Positions 1 to 7,281 of a stretch of 23,265 bases of DNA are shown here, one piece after another. The translations under genes and the position numbers were made by a program. This stretch comes from CANJQJ01 sp964383565 (GTDB taxonomy: Bacteria > Pseudomonadota > Alphaproteobacteria > Sphingomonadales > Sphingomonadaceae). Below the pieces are notes generated by a model, which worked only from the letters and a program-made list of their open reading frames with translations, searched no databases and had not been told where the DNA came from. The DNA is taken from assembly GCA_964383565.1 (NCBI GenBank), contig CAYLIK010000035.1, positions 1 through 23,265 on the forward strand, written 5' to 3'. Numbering within the stretch: position 1 is the first letter of the stretch; every line of letters begins with the position of its first letter.

Positions 1-510
1 GAAGGTCTCGTCCTTCGCGCCGTACCGGTTCTGATAATCGACGCCGCCGCCGCCGAACTGCTGAGCCGCCATCGGCGCATGCTCGTCCCATCCCTGGATT
101 TCGATCTGCTCGTTAAGCTGCTTGTCCAGTGTGCGCTTGCGGTCGTTGAAGATCATGCCGAGCGCGCCTGGCACCATCTGTTCGAAGCCAAGCGCCAGAA
201 CGCAGTCAGCCGCGCCCAGCGCCACCATCTGCCGCGCCAGATAAAGCGCGGTGGATCCGGTCGAGCAGTTGTTATTGACGTTGACGATCGGAATGCCGGT
301 AATGCCGACGCGATAGAGCGCCGACTGTCCCGCCGTGGAATCGCCATAGACATAGCCGACATAGGCCTGCTGGATCATCTTGTAATCGATCCCGGCATCC
401 TTGAGCGCCAGGTTCACGGCTTTTTCGGCCATGACATCCCAGTCTTCGCTTTGGCTCGGCTTGGCGAACGGGATCATTCCCACGCCCGCAACCTTGACTT
501 TGGTAGACAT
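1..510 (-). CDS. SCPx-type thiolase (lipid-transfer-protein family acetyl-CoA acyltransferase), partial at window edge
   Basis: The first 170 residues of a thiolase; the C-terminal part lies beyond base 1. The motif NNNCSTGSTAL carries the nucleophilic cysteine at residue 82, which accepts the acyl chain during CoA-dependent cleavage of a 3-ketoacyl-CoA. The stretch VGYVYGDSTAGQ, the segment GITGIPIVNVNNNC and LALGFEQM closely resemble the thiolase domain of eukaryotic SCPx, an enzyme that handles 2-methyl-branched 3-ketoacyl-CoAs. The ATG at 508-510 has a strong AAGGAG ribosome site 7 nt upstream. It lies 28 nt downstream of the acyl-CoA dehydrogenase on the same strand, so the two are probably one leftward operon under the operator at 1715-1730. 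Family assignment is firm; the branched-chain preference is inferred from resemblance. A retro-aldolase use, as in Ltp2-type relatives, is possible because the rest of the protein is not seen. Confidence 0.9.
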   Translation of the reverse strand, partial: MSTKVKVAGVGMIPFAKPSQSEDWDVMAEKAVNLALKDAGIDYKMIQQAYVGYVYGDSTAGQSALYRVGITGIPIVNVNNNCSTGSTALYLARQMVALGAADCVLALGFEQMVPGALGMIFNDRKRTLDKQLNEQIEIQGWDEHAPMAAQQFGGGGVDYQNRYGAKDETF

Positions 511-538
511 AAATTTGCTCCTTGAATTTATGGGGCGC

Positions 539-1693
539 TCAAAGCGAGCGCGCGATAATCAACTTCATGATTTCACTGGCACCGCCATAGACCCGCGCCA
601 CGCGCGCGTCGGCGAACAGCCTGGCGATTGGATATTCGGCCATGTAGCCGTACCCGCCAAACAGCTGCTGGCAGGAATCGATGACCTTGAAGGCTGTCTC
701 GGTGGCCCACAATTTCCCCATTGCCGCAGTGGTTGCATCCAACTCGCCGGCCAGAAATTTTGCCATCAGTGAATCCACGAAATGACGCCCCACCGTGGCT
801 TGCGTCTTCGCGTCGGCCAAAACGAACTGAGTGTTCTGGAAATCCATGAGCGATTTGCCGAAAGCCTTGCGTTCCCGCACATATTCAGTGGTAAGGGCTA
901 CGGCGCGCTCCATGCTCACCACGCCGGTCAACACGATGCTCAGCCGCTCCCACTCAAGCTGCTGCATGAGTTGACCGAAGCCATGACCCTCCTCGCCGCC
1001 CAGAATGTTTTCCGCTGGAACCAGGACGTCGTCGAAGAACAGTTCGGATGTGTCCTGCCCATGTAAACCAAGCTTCTCGAGGTTGCGCCCTCGGCGGAAG
1101 CCGTCGACCTTGTCGGTTTCGACGGCCAGGAGCGAAATGCCGCCAGCGCCCTTTTCCTCTCCTGTGCGAACGACGACCACGATCAGGTTCGCGCTCTGGC
1201 CGTTGCTGATGAACGTCTTTGATCCGTTGAGGCGATAAAAACTGCCTTCGCGCTTGGCCGTGGTACGGATGGCCTGGAGATCGGAACCCGTGCCCGGCTC
1301 GGTCATGGCGATTGCGCCGATCATCTCCGCGCGCGCCATAGCGGGCAGCCAGCGCTGCTTTTGCTCCTCGGTGCCGTATGAATAGATATAATGTGCAACG
1401 ATCGTATCGATGCCTTGGCAGATCGCGAAGCTGCCTCCCAAGCCGGCCCGCACCAACTCCTGCTGGATTATGGCCTCGTGCCCCATATTGCCGCCCCAGC
1501 CGCCATAGGCCTCGGGAATGCTTGCGCAAAAGAAGCCCGCTTCGGCCGCTTTGCGCCACGAATCCGCATCGACTCGATGAGTGTGTTCCCAATTTGCAGC
1601 CACGGGCAGCAGTTCGCGGTCGATAAATCGCGCTACATTGTCTTGTAGCAGAGCCAATTCGTCATCGATCCAAGGCGATCTTGTTTCCGCCAC
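539..1693 (-). CDS. Acyl-CoA dehydrogenase (isovaleryl/long-chain-type catalytic geometry)
   Basis: FAD-dependent alpha,beta-dehydrogenation of an acyl-CoA in the cytoplasm, the first step of beta-oxidation. With the GTG at 1691-1693 as start the protein has 384 residues, normal for the family. It shows AMTEPGTGSDL (FAD and substrate binding), RKAFGKSLMDFQ, and QLFGGYGYMAEYP. The position that carries the catalytic Glu in medium- and short-chain enzymes is Gly370 (VYGGASEI), whereas Glu249 in the segment EWERLS lies where isovaleryl-CoA and long-chain dehydrogenases place their base. The frame stays open up to an ATG at 1744, but that start would put the operator at 1715-1730 inside the gene. 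GTG 1693 has GGGAG 7 nt upstream and is preferred; GTG at 1697-1699 is an alternative. It lies upstream of the thiolase, probably in one operon. Confidence 0.93.
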   Translation of the reverse strand: MAETRSPWIDDELALLQDNVARFIDRELLPVAANWEHTHRVDADSWRKAAEAGFFCASIPEAYGGWGGNMGHEAIIQQELVRAGLGGSFAICQGIDTIVAHYIYSYGTEEQKQRWLPAMARAEMIGAIAMTEPGTGSDLQAIRTTAKREGSFYRLNGSKTFISNGQSANLIVVVVRTGEEKGAGGISLLAVETDKVDGFRRGRNLEKLGLHGQDTSELFFDDVLVPAENILGGEEGHGFGQLMQQLEWERLSIVLTGVVSMERAVALTTEYVRERKAFGKSLMDFQNTQFVLADAKTQATVGRHFVDSLMAKFLAGELDATTAAMGKLWATETAFKVIDSCQQLFGGYGYMAEYPIARLFADARVARVYGGASEIMKLIIARSL

Positions 1694-1714
1694 ATCCACT
1701 CTCCCGCGACCACT

Positions 1715-1730
1715 CCTACCGAGCGGTAGG
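1715..1730. promoter_or_regulatory. TetR-type operator O1, in front of the leftward ACAD-thiolase unit
   Basis: The 16-mer CCTACCGAGCGGTAGG is a palindrome except for its central two bases. Its centre is about 30 bp upstream of the dehydrogenase GTG at 1693. On the minus strand a TTGACT hexamer (1763 down to 1758), a 17-bp spacer and a weak TTAGTC would place transcription start close to or within the site, suiting repression. It matches the other three copies in the window. Confidence 0.75.
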
Positions 1731-1740
1731 TCGCGACTAA

Positions 1741-1752
1741 ACATCTAGATGT
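1741..1752. promoter_or_regulatory. Perfect 12-bp palindrome in the ACAD promoter spacer
   Basis: ACATCTAGATGT is perfectly self-complementary and lies inside the predicted 17-bp spacer between the -35-like TTGACT and the -10-like TTAGTC of the leftward promoter, 10 bp from operator O1. Its sequence is unrelated to O1, so it could bind a second regulator. It is AT-rich and short, and chance is not excluded. Confidence 0.3.
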
Positions 1753-1833
1753 AAAAGAGTCAAGGCCTATTCAGGTGAGCCGAACGCCGAGAAGTTTCTA
1801 AGTTGTAGCTCCCTATCAATGCGCCGCGAAATC

Positions 1834-2448
1834 TCAGCCGCGCCCCATGCCGGTGATGAAAAGATCAAGATAGGCTTCGGCAACGTCGCGTGCGTCAAGG
1901 TTTCCGCCCTGATGGAACCAGACGGGAATTCCATTGAAGGCGCCAAACAGAGCCCTGGCTGTCATGGCGGGATCGCAAGGCTTGATCGAGCCGTCCTTCT
2001 GCCCATCGGCAATCATTTTTTGAACCGCCTTGTCGATCTTGCGCCGATGGTAGCTGTCCTGTTCCGCCGTAGCGGGGCTCAGGGCGTTGCGGTCCACAAG
2101 GACGAGGCAGCGTCCAAAATCGCCACACATGATTTCGGCATATTTGATAAAGAAGCGACGCACTTTTCCCATGCCGCTGATCTTGGTCGTACTGGTATCC
2201 TCCATCGCTTCGCTCAGCTCATTCCGGGCGACTTCCCCGCATTGGAAGAGAAGGTCGTCCTTGTTCTTGGCGTAGTAATAAAGAACTGGCTTCGACACGT
2301 TCAGGCGTTTGGCCAAGGTGTTCACCGAAGTCTGATGATATCCGTCTTGAGCGAAAACGATGGCTACCTGGTGCAAAATCTCCATTCGCTTTGCTTCAAA
2401 GCCGTTGGCGCGGCCCCCATAATCCTGATCGATCAATTTTGACACCAT
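1834..2448 (-). CDS. TetR/AcrR-family transcriptional regulator
   Basis: 204 residues, the usual size for the family. The N-terminal DNA-binding domain is clear: helix 1 in KRMEILHQVAIVFAQDGY (20-37), then the helix-turn-helix TSVNTLAKRLNVSKPVLYYY (40-59) followed by KNKDDLL. The C-terminal half is the variable ligand-binding and dimerisation region. The ATG at 2446-2448 follows a weak GGGA; the frame is open far upstream, but the extra N-terminal sequence is not TetR-like and would run across two operators. The gene lies between the divergent units, and operator copies lie at its own promoter and at its neighbours' promoters. It is therefore the likely repressor of the whole set, released by an acyl-CoA or related intermediate. 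Family is certain; ligand unknown. Confidence 0.93.
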   Translation of the reverse strand: MVSKLIDQDYGGRANGFEAKRMEILHQVAIVFAQDGYHQTSVNTLAKRLNVSKPVLYYYAKNKDDLLFQCGEVARNELSEAMEDTSTTKISGMGKVRRFFIKYAEIMCGDFGRCLVLVDRNALSPATAEQDSYHRRKIDKAVQKMIADGQKDGSIKPCDPAMTARALFGAFNGIPVWFHQGGNLDARDVAEAYLDLFITGMGRG

Positions 2449-2486
2449 TCCCAGCTTTCTATCGACAAAGCTAACCCGCTTCAGGG

Positions 2487-2502
2487 TCAACCTAGCGGTA
2501 GG
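2487..2502. promoter_or_regulatory. TetR-type operator O2, at the tetR promoter
   Basis: TCAACCTAGCGGTAGG keeps the full right half (CGGTAGG) and the ACC of the left half seen in the other copies. On the minus strand TTGTCC (2517-2512), exactly 17 bp of spacer, and TAGGTT (2494-2489) form a plausible promoter for the regulator gene, with O2 covering the spacer end and the -10. This suggests autoregulation. A run of seven G follows on the plus strand. Confidence 0.6.
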
Positions 2503-2562
2503 GGGGGTATTGGACAATCCGCTACGTGATTTGACATCGGCAGCTTTAGGCCTTGCCAAAAT

Positions 2563-2578
2563 ACTACCGATTGGTAGT
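2563..2578. promoter_or_regulatory. TetR-type operator O3, in front of the rightward crotonase-SDR-synthetase-lyase unit
   Basis: ACTACCGATTGGTAGT has perfect 6-bp arms (ACTACC/GGTAGT) around GATT. A TTGACA at 2531-2536 on the plus strand could be the -35 of the rightward operon; the -10 is unclear, with AT-rich CAAAAT and AATACT between 2557 and 2564. The operator would then overlap or directly follow the -10. The leader from here to the crotonase ATG is about 170 nt. Confidence 0.65.
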
Positions 2579-2633
2579 GTTGCGTCAACGAAGCGGCGCG
2601 TACCTAATAGTACGGCCACGGCGAGAGGTGTGC

Positions 2634-2747
2634 GTGAAAGTGTCAAAATTTTGCGAGAAGTTGTTGCCAGGCTTTGAGGGTGGAATGCCTTCAGGCCTGC
2701 AAAGTGTGTCATCAGCGGGTTTTCCGGGCTGCGGAAAGTCTTGGTGA
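2634..2747 (+). CDS. Possible short leader ORF (37 codons) overlapping the crotonase start
   Basis: A GTG at 2634 with GAGAGG 5 nt upstream opens a 37-codon frame whose TGA (2745-2747) overlaps the ATG of the next gene as TGATG, an arrangement typical of translational coupling. The peptide resembles nothing I recognise. It lies in the 170-nt leader between operator O3 and the crotonase gene. It may be only an open stretch of leader RNA; the case rests solely on the ribosome site and the overlap. Confidence 0.2.
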   Translation: MKVSKFCEKLLPGFEGGMPSGLQSVSSAGFPGCGKSW

Positions 2748-3562
2748 TGGACTTTGAAAATCTGGAAATCTCGCGGCGCGGTCGTGTTGTTACGATTGCT
2801 TTCAACCGTCCGGCCTCACTGAACGCTTTCAACGCGGCTCTTCATACGGAATTCCCCCAAGCAATCGCCATGCTTGCGCAGGAGCCTGACAGCGATGTGA
2901 TCGTTCTTACTGGAAACGGCCGCGCGTTCAGCGCGGGCGGGGACCTTGCCTGGCAGCAGTCGGCCGCGGATCATCCCGAATCCTTCGAGGTTACGGTTCG
3001 TGAAGCGAAGCAGATCGTCTTCGGGCTGCTCGATTGTGAAAAACCGATCATTGCCAAGATCAACGGCCCCGCTGTGGGCCTTGGCGCCACGGTCGCTCTT
3101 TTATGCGACATAAGCTTCATCGCTGAGTCGACCTATCTTTCCGATCCCCATGTCAGCGTTGGTATGGTTGCGGGTGATGGCGGCGCGGTTATCTGGCCTC
3201 AGCTGATCGGATTCGCGCGAGCCAAGGAGTTTTTGTTCACCGGCGACAAGATCATGGCCGCGGAGGCCGCCCGGATCGGTCTCGTCAACCATGCCGTGCC
3301 TGACGCCTCGCTGGGTGAGGTGGTCGATGCCTTCGCGGATCGTCTGGCGTCCGGCGCGCAAATGGCGATCCGCTATTCCAAGATGACCATTAACGTCGCG
3401 CTTCGCCAGCTTGCAAGTTCAATGATGGACGTCGGGCTTGGCTATGAAAGCATGACCAATATTTCGCCCGATCATCACGAAGCGCTGGCTGCTTTTCGTG
3501 AAAAGCGTCCGCCCATATTCGGTGCAAGCCAAAAGCAGCCCGGCGGCGGCGAGCCAGCATGA
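2747..3562 (+). CDS. Crotonase-fold protein annotated as enoyl-CoA hydratase/isomerase, catalytic glutamates absent
   Basis: 271 residues with the crotonase fold: SLNAFN near the start, oxyanion-hole segments FSAGGDL (61-67) and NGPAVGLGATVALLCD (106-121), and FTGDKIMAAEAARIGLVN near 164-181. It binds an acyl-CoA thioester. Aligned by eye on rat enoyl-CoA hydratase, Glu144 corresponds to Thr115 and Glu164 to His135, so both classical hydratase acids are missing; an Asp occurs at 144 in GMVAGDGGA. Isomerase, hydrolase or C-C cleaving activity is therefore as likely as hydration. The ATG at 2747 follows GGAAAG by 8 nt; an in-frame TTG at 2741 is less likely. The next gene starts in an ATGA overlap, so it is first or second in the rightward operon under O3. 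Confidence 0.9.
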   Translation: MDFENLEISRRGRVVTIAFNRPASLNAFNAALHTEFPQAIAMLAQEPDSDVIVLTGNGRAFSAGGDLAWQQSAADHPESFEVTVREAKQIVFGLLDCEKPIIAKINGPAVGLGATVALLCDISFIAESTYLSDPHVSVGMVAGDGGAVIWPQLIGFARAKEFLFTGDKIMAAEAARIGLVNHAVPDASLGEVVDAFADRLASGAQMAIRYSKMTINVALRQLASSMMDVGLGYESMTNISPDHHEALAAFREKRPPIFGASQKQPGGGEPA

Positions 3563-4335
3563 TCATAGATTTATCAGGAAAAACAGCGCTTGTGACAGGG
3601 GGCGCGAGCGGTATCGGTTTGGCCATTGCGTCGCAGTTGGCGGCTGCGGGGGCTTGCGTCGCGATCAACGATATCGATCCAAATGCTGCGGAAGAGGCGG
3701 CGGCGCGAGTCGGATGCGGCGCGTTTGCCGCCCCTGGCGACGTCAGCGACAGCGCGGCGGTCGATAGCATGATCGCCGCCGTGCGAACGCGGGCGCCGAT
3801 CGATATCCTCGTCAACAATGCCGGCATCGCTCAGCCGCTCGTTTCTATCGCGCGCCTGACGCCCGAAGATTGGCAACGGGTGATCGACGTCAATCTTCGG
3901 GGAGCATATCTCGTCAGCCGCGCGGTCTATGGCGACATGAAGCCGCGCAAGGCTGGCGTGATGGTGAACATTGCTTCCATTACCGGACTTGTCGGTTTTC
4001 CAGGCTCGCATGCCTATGGCGTGTCCAAGGCCGCCATAGTCATGCTCACGCAGACGCTTGCTTGCGAATTCGCGCGTCATGGCATTCGCGTTAATGCGGT
4101 CGCTCCAGGCGTGGTGGCGGCGCCGATGCTGGATCTCATGACTCAAGGCGGCGAACGTCTCTCCGAGGTAGTCGCGCGCGTTCCGCTGGGCCGTCTTTGC
4201 GAACCCGAAGAAATTGGTAGCAGCGTTGCATTTCTCTGCTCGGATCTGGCAACTTATATTACTGGCGCTGTCCTTCCGGTGGACGGCGGCTGGTTGGCAT
4301 TCGGCGGTGCGGGCAGTGCCTCCGCAATCGCATAG
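3559..4335 (+). CDS. SDR-family NAD-dependent 3-hydroxyacyl-CoA-type dehydrogenase
   Basis: 258 residues, classical short-chain dehydrogenase/reductase. The cofactor motif TGGASGIG is at 13-20; Asp38 at the end of the second strand favours NAD over NADP. NNAG is at 86-89, the catalytic Ser is residue 140 in NIASITG, and YGVSK gives Tyr153 and Lys157. The C-terminal ITGAVLPVDGGW is typical. Start ATG overlaps the stop of the crotonase gene by ATGA, which argues for coupled translation. In this setting it probably oxidises a 3-hydroxyacyl-CoA to the 3-keto substrate of the thiolase, a role like that of LvaD in levulinate catabolism. The family does not fix the substrate. Confidence 0.93.
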   Translation: MIIDLSGKTALVTGGASGIGLAIASQLAAAGACVAINDIDPNAAEEAAARVGCGAFAAPGDVSDSAAVDSMIAAVRTRAPIDILVNNAGIAQPLVSIARLTPEDWQRVIDVNLRGAYLVSRAVYGDMKPRKAGVMVNIASITGLVGFPGSHAYGVSKAAIVMLTQTLACEFARHGIRVNAVAPGVVAAPMLDLMTQGGERLSEVVARVPLGRLCEPEEIGSSVAFLCSDLATYITGAVLPVDGGWLAFGGAGSASAIA

Positions 4336-4355
4336 CATCAAAGGGAAAAATATCG

Positions 4356-5870
4356 ATGCAACTGACGCAAGGCTTGCGCCGCAATATGGCTCTCTATCGT
4401 GAGCGTGCGGCAACGATTTGCGAGGATCGGGTGCAGAACTGGGAGACGCTTCTTGCGCGCGTCGAGCGGCTGGCCGGCGGGTTGACTGCGCTCGGCGCCG
4501 GCGAAGGCGACAGGATCGCAATCCTTGATCTGAACAGCGATCACTATATCGAAGCTTTCTATGCGATCGCCTGGGCCGGATGCATCTCAGTCCCCTTCAA
4601 CTCACGCTGGGCGTCGGCAGAGATCGATCACGCTCTGAATGATGCCAAGCCAAGGATCGCTTTCCTCGGCGCCTCATTCGCAAGCCATCGCGAACGCTTC
4701 GAAAAGGCCGGTGCACACGTCATCATGATCGATGACGCCACCTTCAATCATTTAGTGGACAGCAACGGGCCTATTGAAGACAGATCTGGCGCGGGCGATG
4801 CATTGGCGGCCATTTTCTACACCGGCGGGACGACCGGGCGATCAAAGGGAGTCATGCTCAGCCATCTTAATCTGCTGAGCGATTTCTTCCTCGTCCAGGC
4901 AGTATTTCCGCACGACCCTGACACTGTATATCTGCATACGCCGCCAATGTTCCACTTGGCGGACGCCGCCAAGATTTTTGGGCTTACAATGCTCGGCGCA
5001 ACGCACGTAGTCTTGCCTGGTTTTGACCCGGACGCGACGATCGATGCGATCGAAAAACACAAAATCACTGATTTGGTTCTTGTGCCGACGATGATCGGGA
5101 TGCTGTGCGAAGCACTTCGGCAAAGGCCTTCAGACGTATCCTCAGTTAAAAATCTCATTTACGGCGCTTCGCCCATTTCGTCCTCGTTGCTCGAAACGGC
5201 GATGCGGGCTCTGCCGAATGCCAAATTCTGTCAAGCTTATGGTCAAACAGAGCTCTCGCCGGGCGCGACCGTACTCGACCATGCTGATCATCTCGCCGGT
5301 AGGCTGCGGTCTGCGGGGCGCGCGCTGCCCTGCGTCGATGTGCGAGTTGTCGATGAAGACATGCGGACACTTCCAGTCGGAGATGTCGGCGAGGTCGTCG
5401 TGCGCGGACCGAATGTAATGCTGGGCTACTGGCAGCAGCCGGAACTGACGGCGGAGACAATTATTGACGGTTGGCTGAAGACAGGTGATGCGGGCTACAT
5501 TGATCCGGACGGATATCTTTATCTGGTCGACCGGGTGAAGGACATGATCGTGTCCGGCGGCGAGAATGTTTACTCCTCGGAAGTCGAAAACGCGCTTTTG
5601 TCGCACGAGGATGTCCTCCAATGCGCGGTGATCGGCGTTCCCGATGATCGGTGGGGCGAAAGAGTCCATGCGGTGCTGTTCGTGCGCGCGGAATCGGCAG
5701 TCTCTGACGAGGACTTCGTCGCGCACTGCCAGCCGCTGATTGCGAATTACAAGCGTCCAAAATCATTCGACATCCGCAAGGAGCCGCTACCGCTTTCGGG
5801 TGTCGGAAAGATATTGAAGACCGAGTTGCGAAAGCCCTTCTGGGAAGGTGTCGAGCGTAGCATTGGGTAA
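4356..5870 (+). CDS. Acyl-CoA synthetase (AMP-forming, ANL superfamily)
   Basis: 504 residues. Activates a carboxylic acid to its CoA thioester through an acyl-adenylate, using ATP. The phosphate-binding loop YTGGTTGRSKG is at 155-165; YGQTELSPG, then GWLKTGDAGYIDPDG with the conserved Asp, and DRVKDMIVSGGENVYSSEVE follow. Lys485 in SGVGKILKTEL is the adenylation lysine, so the enzyme looks fully competent. It starts 20 nt after the SDR stop with AAAGGGA upstream. It would feed the acid produced outside, or released by the esterase, into the surrounding CoA pathway. Chain preference cannot be read from the sequence; the overall pattern is that of medium-chain or aryl-type synthetases. Confidence 0.94.
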   Translation: MQLTQGLRRNMALYRERAATICEDRVQNWETLLARVERLAGGLTALGAGEGDRIAILDLNSDHYIEAFYAIAWAGCISVPFNSRWASAEIDHALNDAKPRIAFLGASFASHRERFEKAGAHVIMIDDATFNHLVDSNGPIEDRSGAGDALAAIFYTGGTTGRSKGVMLSHLNLLSDFFLVQAVFPHDPDTVYLHTPPMFHLADAAKIFGLTMLGATHVVLPGFDPDATIDAIEKHKITDLVLVPTMIGMLCEALRQRPSDVSSVKNLIYGASPISSSLLETAMRALPNAKFCQAYGQTELSPGATVLDHADHLAGRLRSAGRALPCVDVRVVDEDMRTLPVGDVGEVVVRGPNVMLGYWQQPELTAETIIDGWLKTGDAGYIDPDGYLYLVDRVKDMIVSGGENVYSSEVENALLSHEDVLQCAVIGVPDDRWGERVHAVLFVRAESAVSDEDFVAHCQPLIANYKRPKSFDIRKEPLPLSGVGKILKTELRKPFWEGVERSIG

Positions 5871-5938
5871 TATTCCCGCCAACTCCTCCGGGACGGTCAC
5901 GGCGCTGTGTTCTTAAGCCCAACCAAGCGAGGCGCCCG

Positions 5939-7165
5939 GTGATTGAAGACGTCCTGTTCGCGGTTGGCCTAGGCGCCTTCTTCTATGATGATCAGGAAGC
6001 GATCCGCCAGGACGCGGCTAATGATGGTTTCCTCTATAGCGGTTTGCCACGCACTCCTGGTTTTCCAGCCGTGCGGATCCCTGCAGAATCCTTGGGAATC
6101 GGACTCCGAATTTCAAATCGCACCGTGCTGTGGGGCGATATGATGGGTGTCCAATATTCGGGGGCGGGCGGGCGTGATCCTCCGTTTAATGCGGAGGGCG
6201 CTGAAGACTTCTGTCGCGAGCATCTGGTGCCGCGGCTGCGCGGCTTGAAGGACGCGTCGTTCCGCTCAGCCTGTGAAACGGTCCTTGCCCCCGTGAAGGG
6301 CCATCAATTGCCGCGCGCGGTGGAATATGGCGTTAGCCAAGCGCTGCTCAAACTGGTCGCACATCGGCAAGGGCTAACGATGGCGGAAGTAATCTGTCAG
6401 GAATACGACCTGCCGGTCATCGCTAGACCTGTCCCAATTTATGCTCAAAGCGGTGATGCGCGCGTCGCGAACATAGACAAGATGATCCTGAAGAAGGTCG
6501 ACATCCTTCCGCACGGCCTGATCAATGCGAGCCACAAATTTGGACGCGGGGGACAGGAGTTCCGCGCTTTCGTTCGCTATGTCGCCGACCGGGTTCGTGC
6601 AATCGGAGCGTCCGATTACCGCCCGATCCTGCATTTCGATGTGTATGGTATGATTGGGCTCGAGATTGGAATGAATCCGGAGATTATAGCCGATTTCATT
6701 GCATCGCTTGCTGCGGAGGTCGCGCCGCTGCGGCTGCATGTTGAATGTCCGGCCGACTATGGCGATCGCGCCACGCAAATCGAACAATACACGGGGATAG
6801 CAACAGAGTTGGCTGCGCGCGGCAGTAATGCTCGGATCGTAGTGGATGAACAATGCAACACACTGGACGACATCCGTGCCTTCGCGGACGCCGGGATCGG
6901 CCAGGGACTGATCGTGCAAATCAAAATGCCCGACGTCGGTAGCGTCGCGGATAGTATCGAGGCTGTGCTGGCGTGCAAAGCGATGGGTATTGGCGCTTTT
7001 CTCGGCGGCAGCTGCACTGAAACGGAAATCTCCGCTGTGGTGTCCGTGCATGTTGCCGTCGCAACGCAGGCAGACATGATGCTGGCAAAACCGGGAATGG
7101 GAGTCGACGAGGGACTCACTATCATGGGGAACGAGCAGTCGAGGCTGCTCGCGATGCTCGCTTGA
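5939..7165 (+). CDS. Methylaspartate ammonia-lyase homologue (enolase superfamily)
   Basis: 408 residues from a GTG with GAGG 6 nt upstream, 68 nt after the synthetase. The family enzyme removes ammonia from L-threo-3-methylaspartate to give mesaconate, using Mg2+ and a lysine base. The likeness to the Clostridium tetanomorphum enzyme (413 residues) is strong along the whole length: FFYDDQEAIRQDAANDGF, VQYSGAGGRDP, YAQSGDARVANIDKM, LAKPGMGVDEGLTIMGNE. Known active-site residues map with a constant small offset: Gln172 to Gln170, His194 to His192, metal ligands Asp238/Glu273/Asp307 to Asp234/Glu269/Asp303, Gln329 to Gln327, base Lys331 to Lys329, Cys361 to Cys359; Thr360 is replaced by Ser358. 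No glutamate mutase genes accompany it, unlike the clostridial operons. Substrate may be another 3-substituted aspartate, or the reverse amination. Confidence 0.9.
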   Translation: MIEDVLFAVGLGAFFYDDQEAIRQDAANDGFLYSGLPRTPGFPAVRIPAESLGIGLRISNRTVLWGDMMGVQYSGAGGRDPPFNAEGAEDFCREHLVPRLRGLKDASFRSACETVLAPVKGHQLPRAVEYGVSQALLKLVAHRQGLTMAEVICQEYDLPVIARPVPIYAQSGDARVANIDKMILKKVDILPHGLINASHKFGRGGQEFRAFVRYVADRVRAIGASDYRPILHFDVYGMIGLEIGMNPEIIADFIASLAAEVAPLRLHVECPADYGDRATQIEQYTGIATELAARGSNARIVVDEQCNTLDDIRAFADAGIGQGLIVQIKMPDVGSVADSIEAVLACKAMGIGAFLGGSCTETEISAVVSVHVAVATQADMMLAKPGMGVDEGLTIMGNEQSRLLAMLA

Positions 7166-7181
7166 ACGGTATGTGATTGCC

Positions 7182-7198
7182 CATCGATCAAGTCGATG
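7182..7198 (+). other. Short hairpin after the lyase gene
   Basis: CATCGA and TCGATG form a perfect 6-bp stem with a TCAAG loop, 17 nt after the lyase stop. No T-tract follows, so it is not a standard terminator; it could stabilise the 3' end of the transcript. Confidence 0.2.
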
Positions 7199-7240
7199 CT
7201 CCCGCCGTTAAACTCGTGGCATGTGCATGTGACCGATGCT

Positions 7241-7267
7241 TGCCTCAATGTGTGGAGGCAGCTTATT
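7241..7267 (+). terminator. Weak terminator-like hairpin between the lyase and the TonB receptor
   Basis: TGCCTC/GAGGCA make a perfect 6-bp stem around an 8-nt loop, followed by GCTTATT. The T-tract is poor. Its place, just ahead of the receptor's own promoter and operator, fits the end of the preceding operon. Confidence 0.3.
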
Positions 7268-7281
7268 AACCGCTATTGACT

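Noticed and set aside
2599..2616. CGTAC...GTACG inverted repeat in the crotonase leader
   Set aside because: Only 5-bp arms built on the self-complementary GTAC; no match to the operator consensus.
3574..4521. A 315-codon minus-strand frame opposite the SDR gene
   Set aside because: It is antisense to a clear SDR with intact motifs, has an Arg/His-rich composition typical of a shadow frame, and shows no domain.
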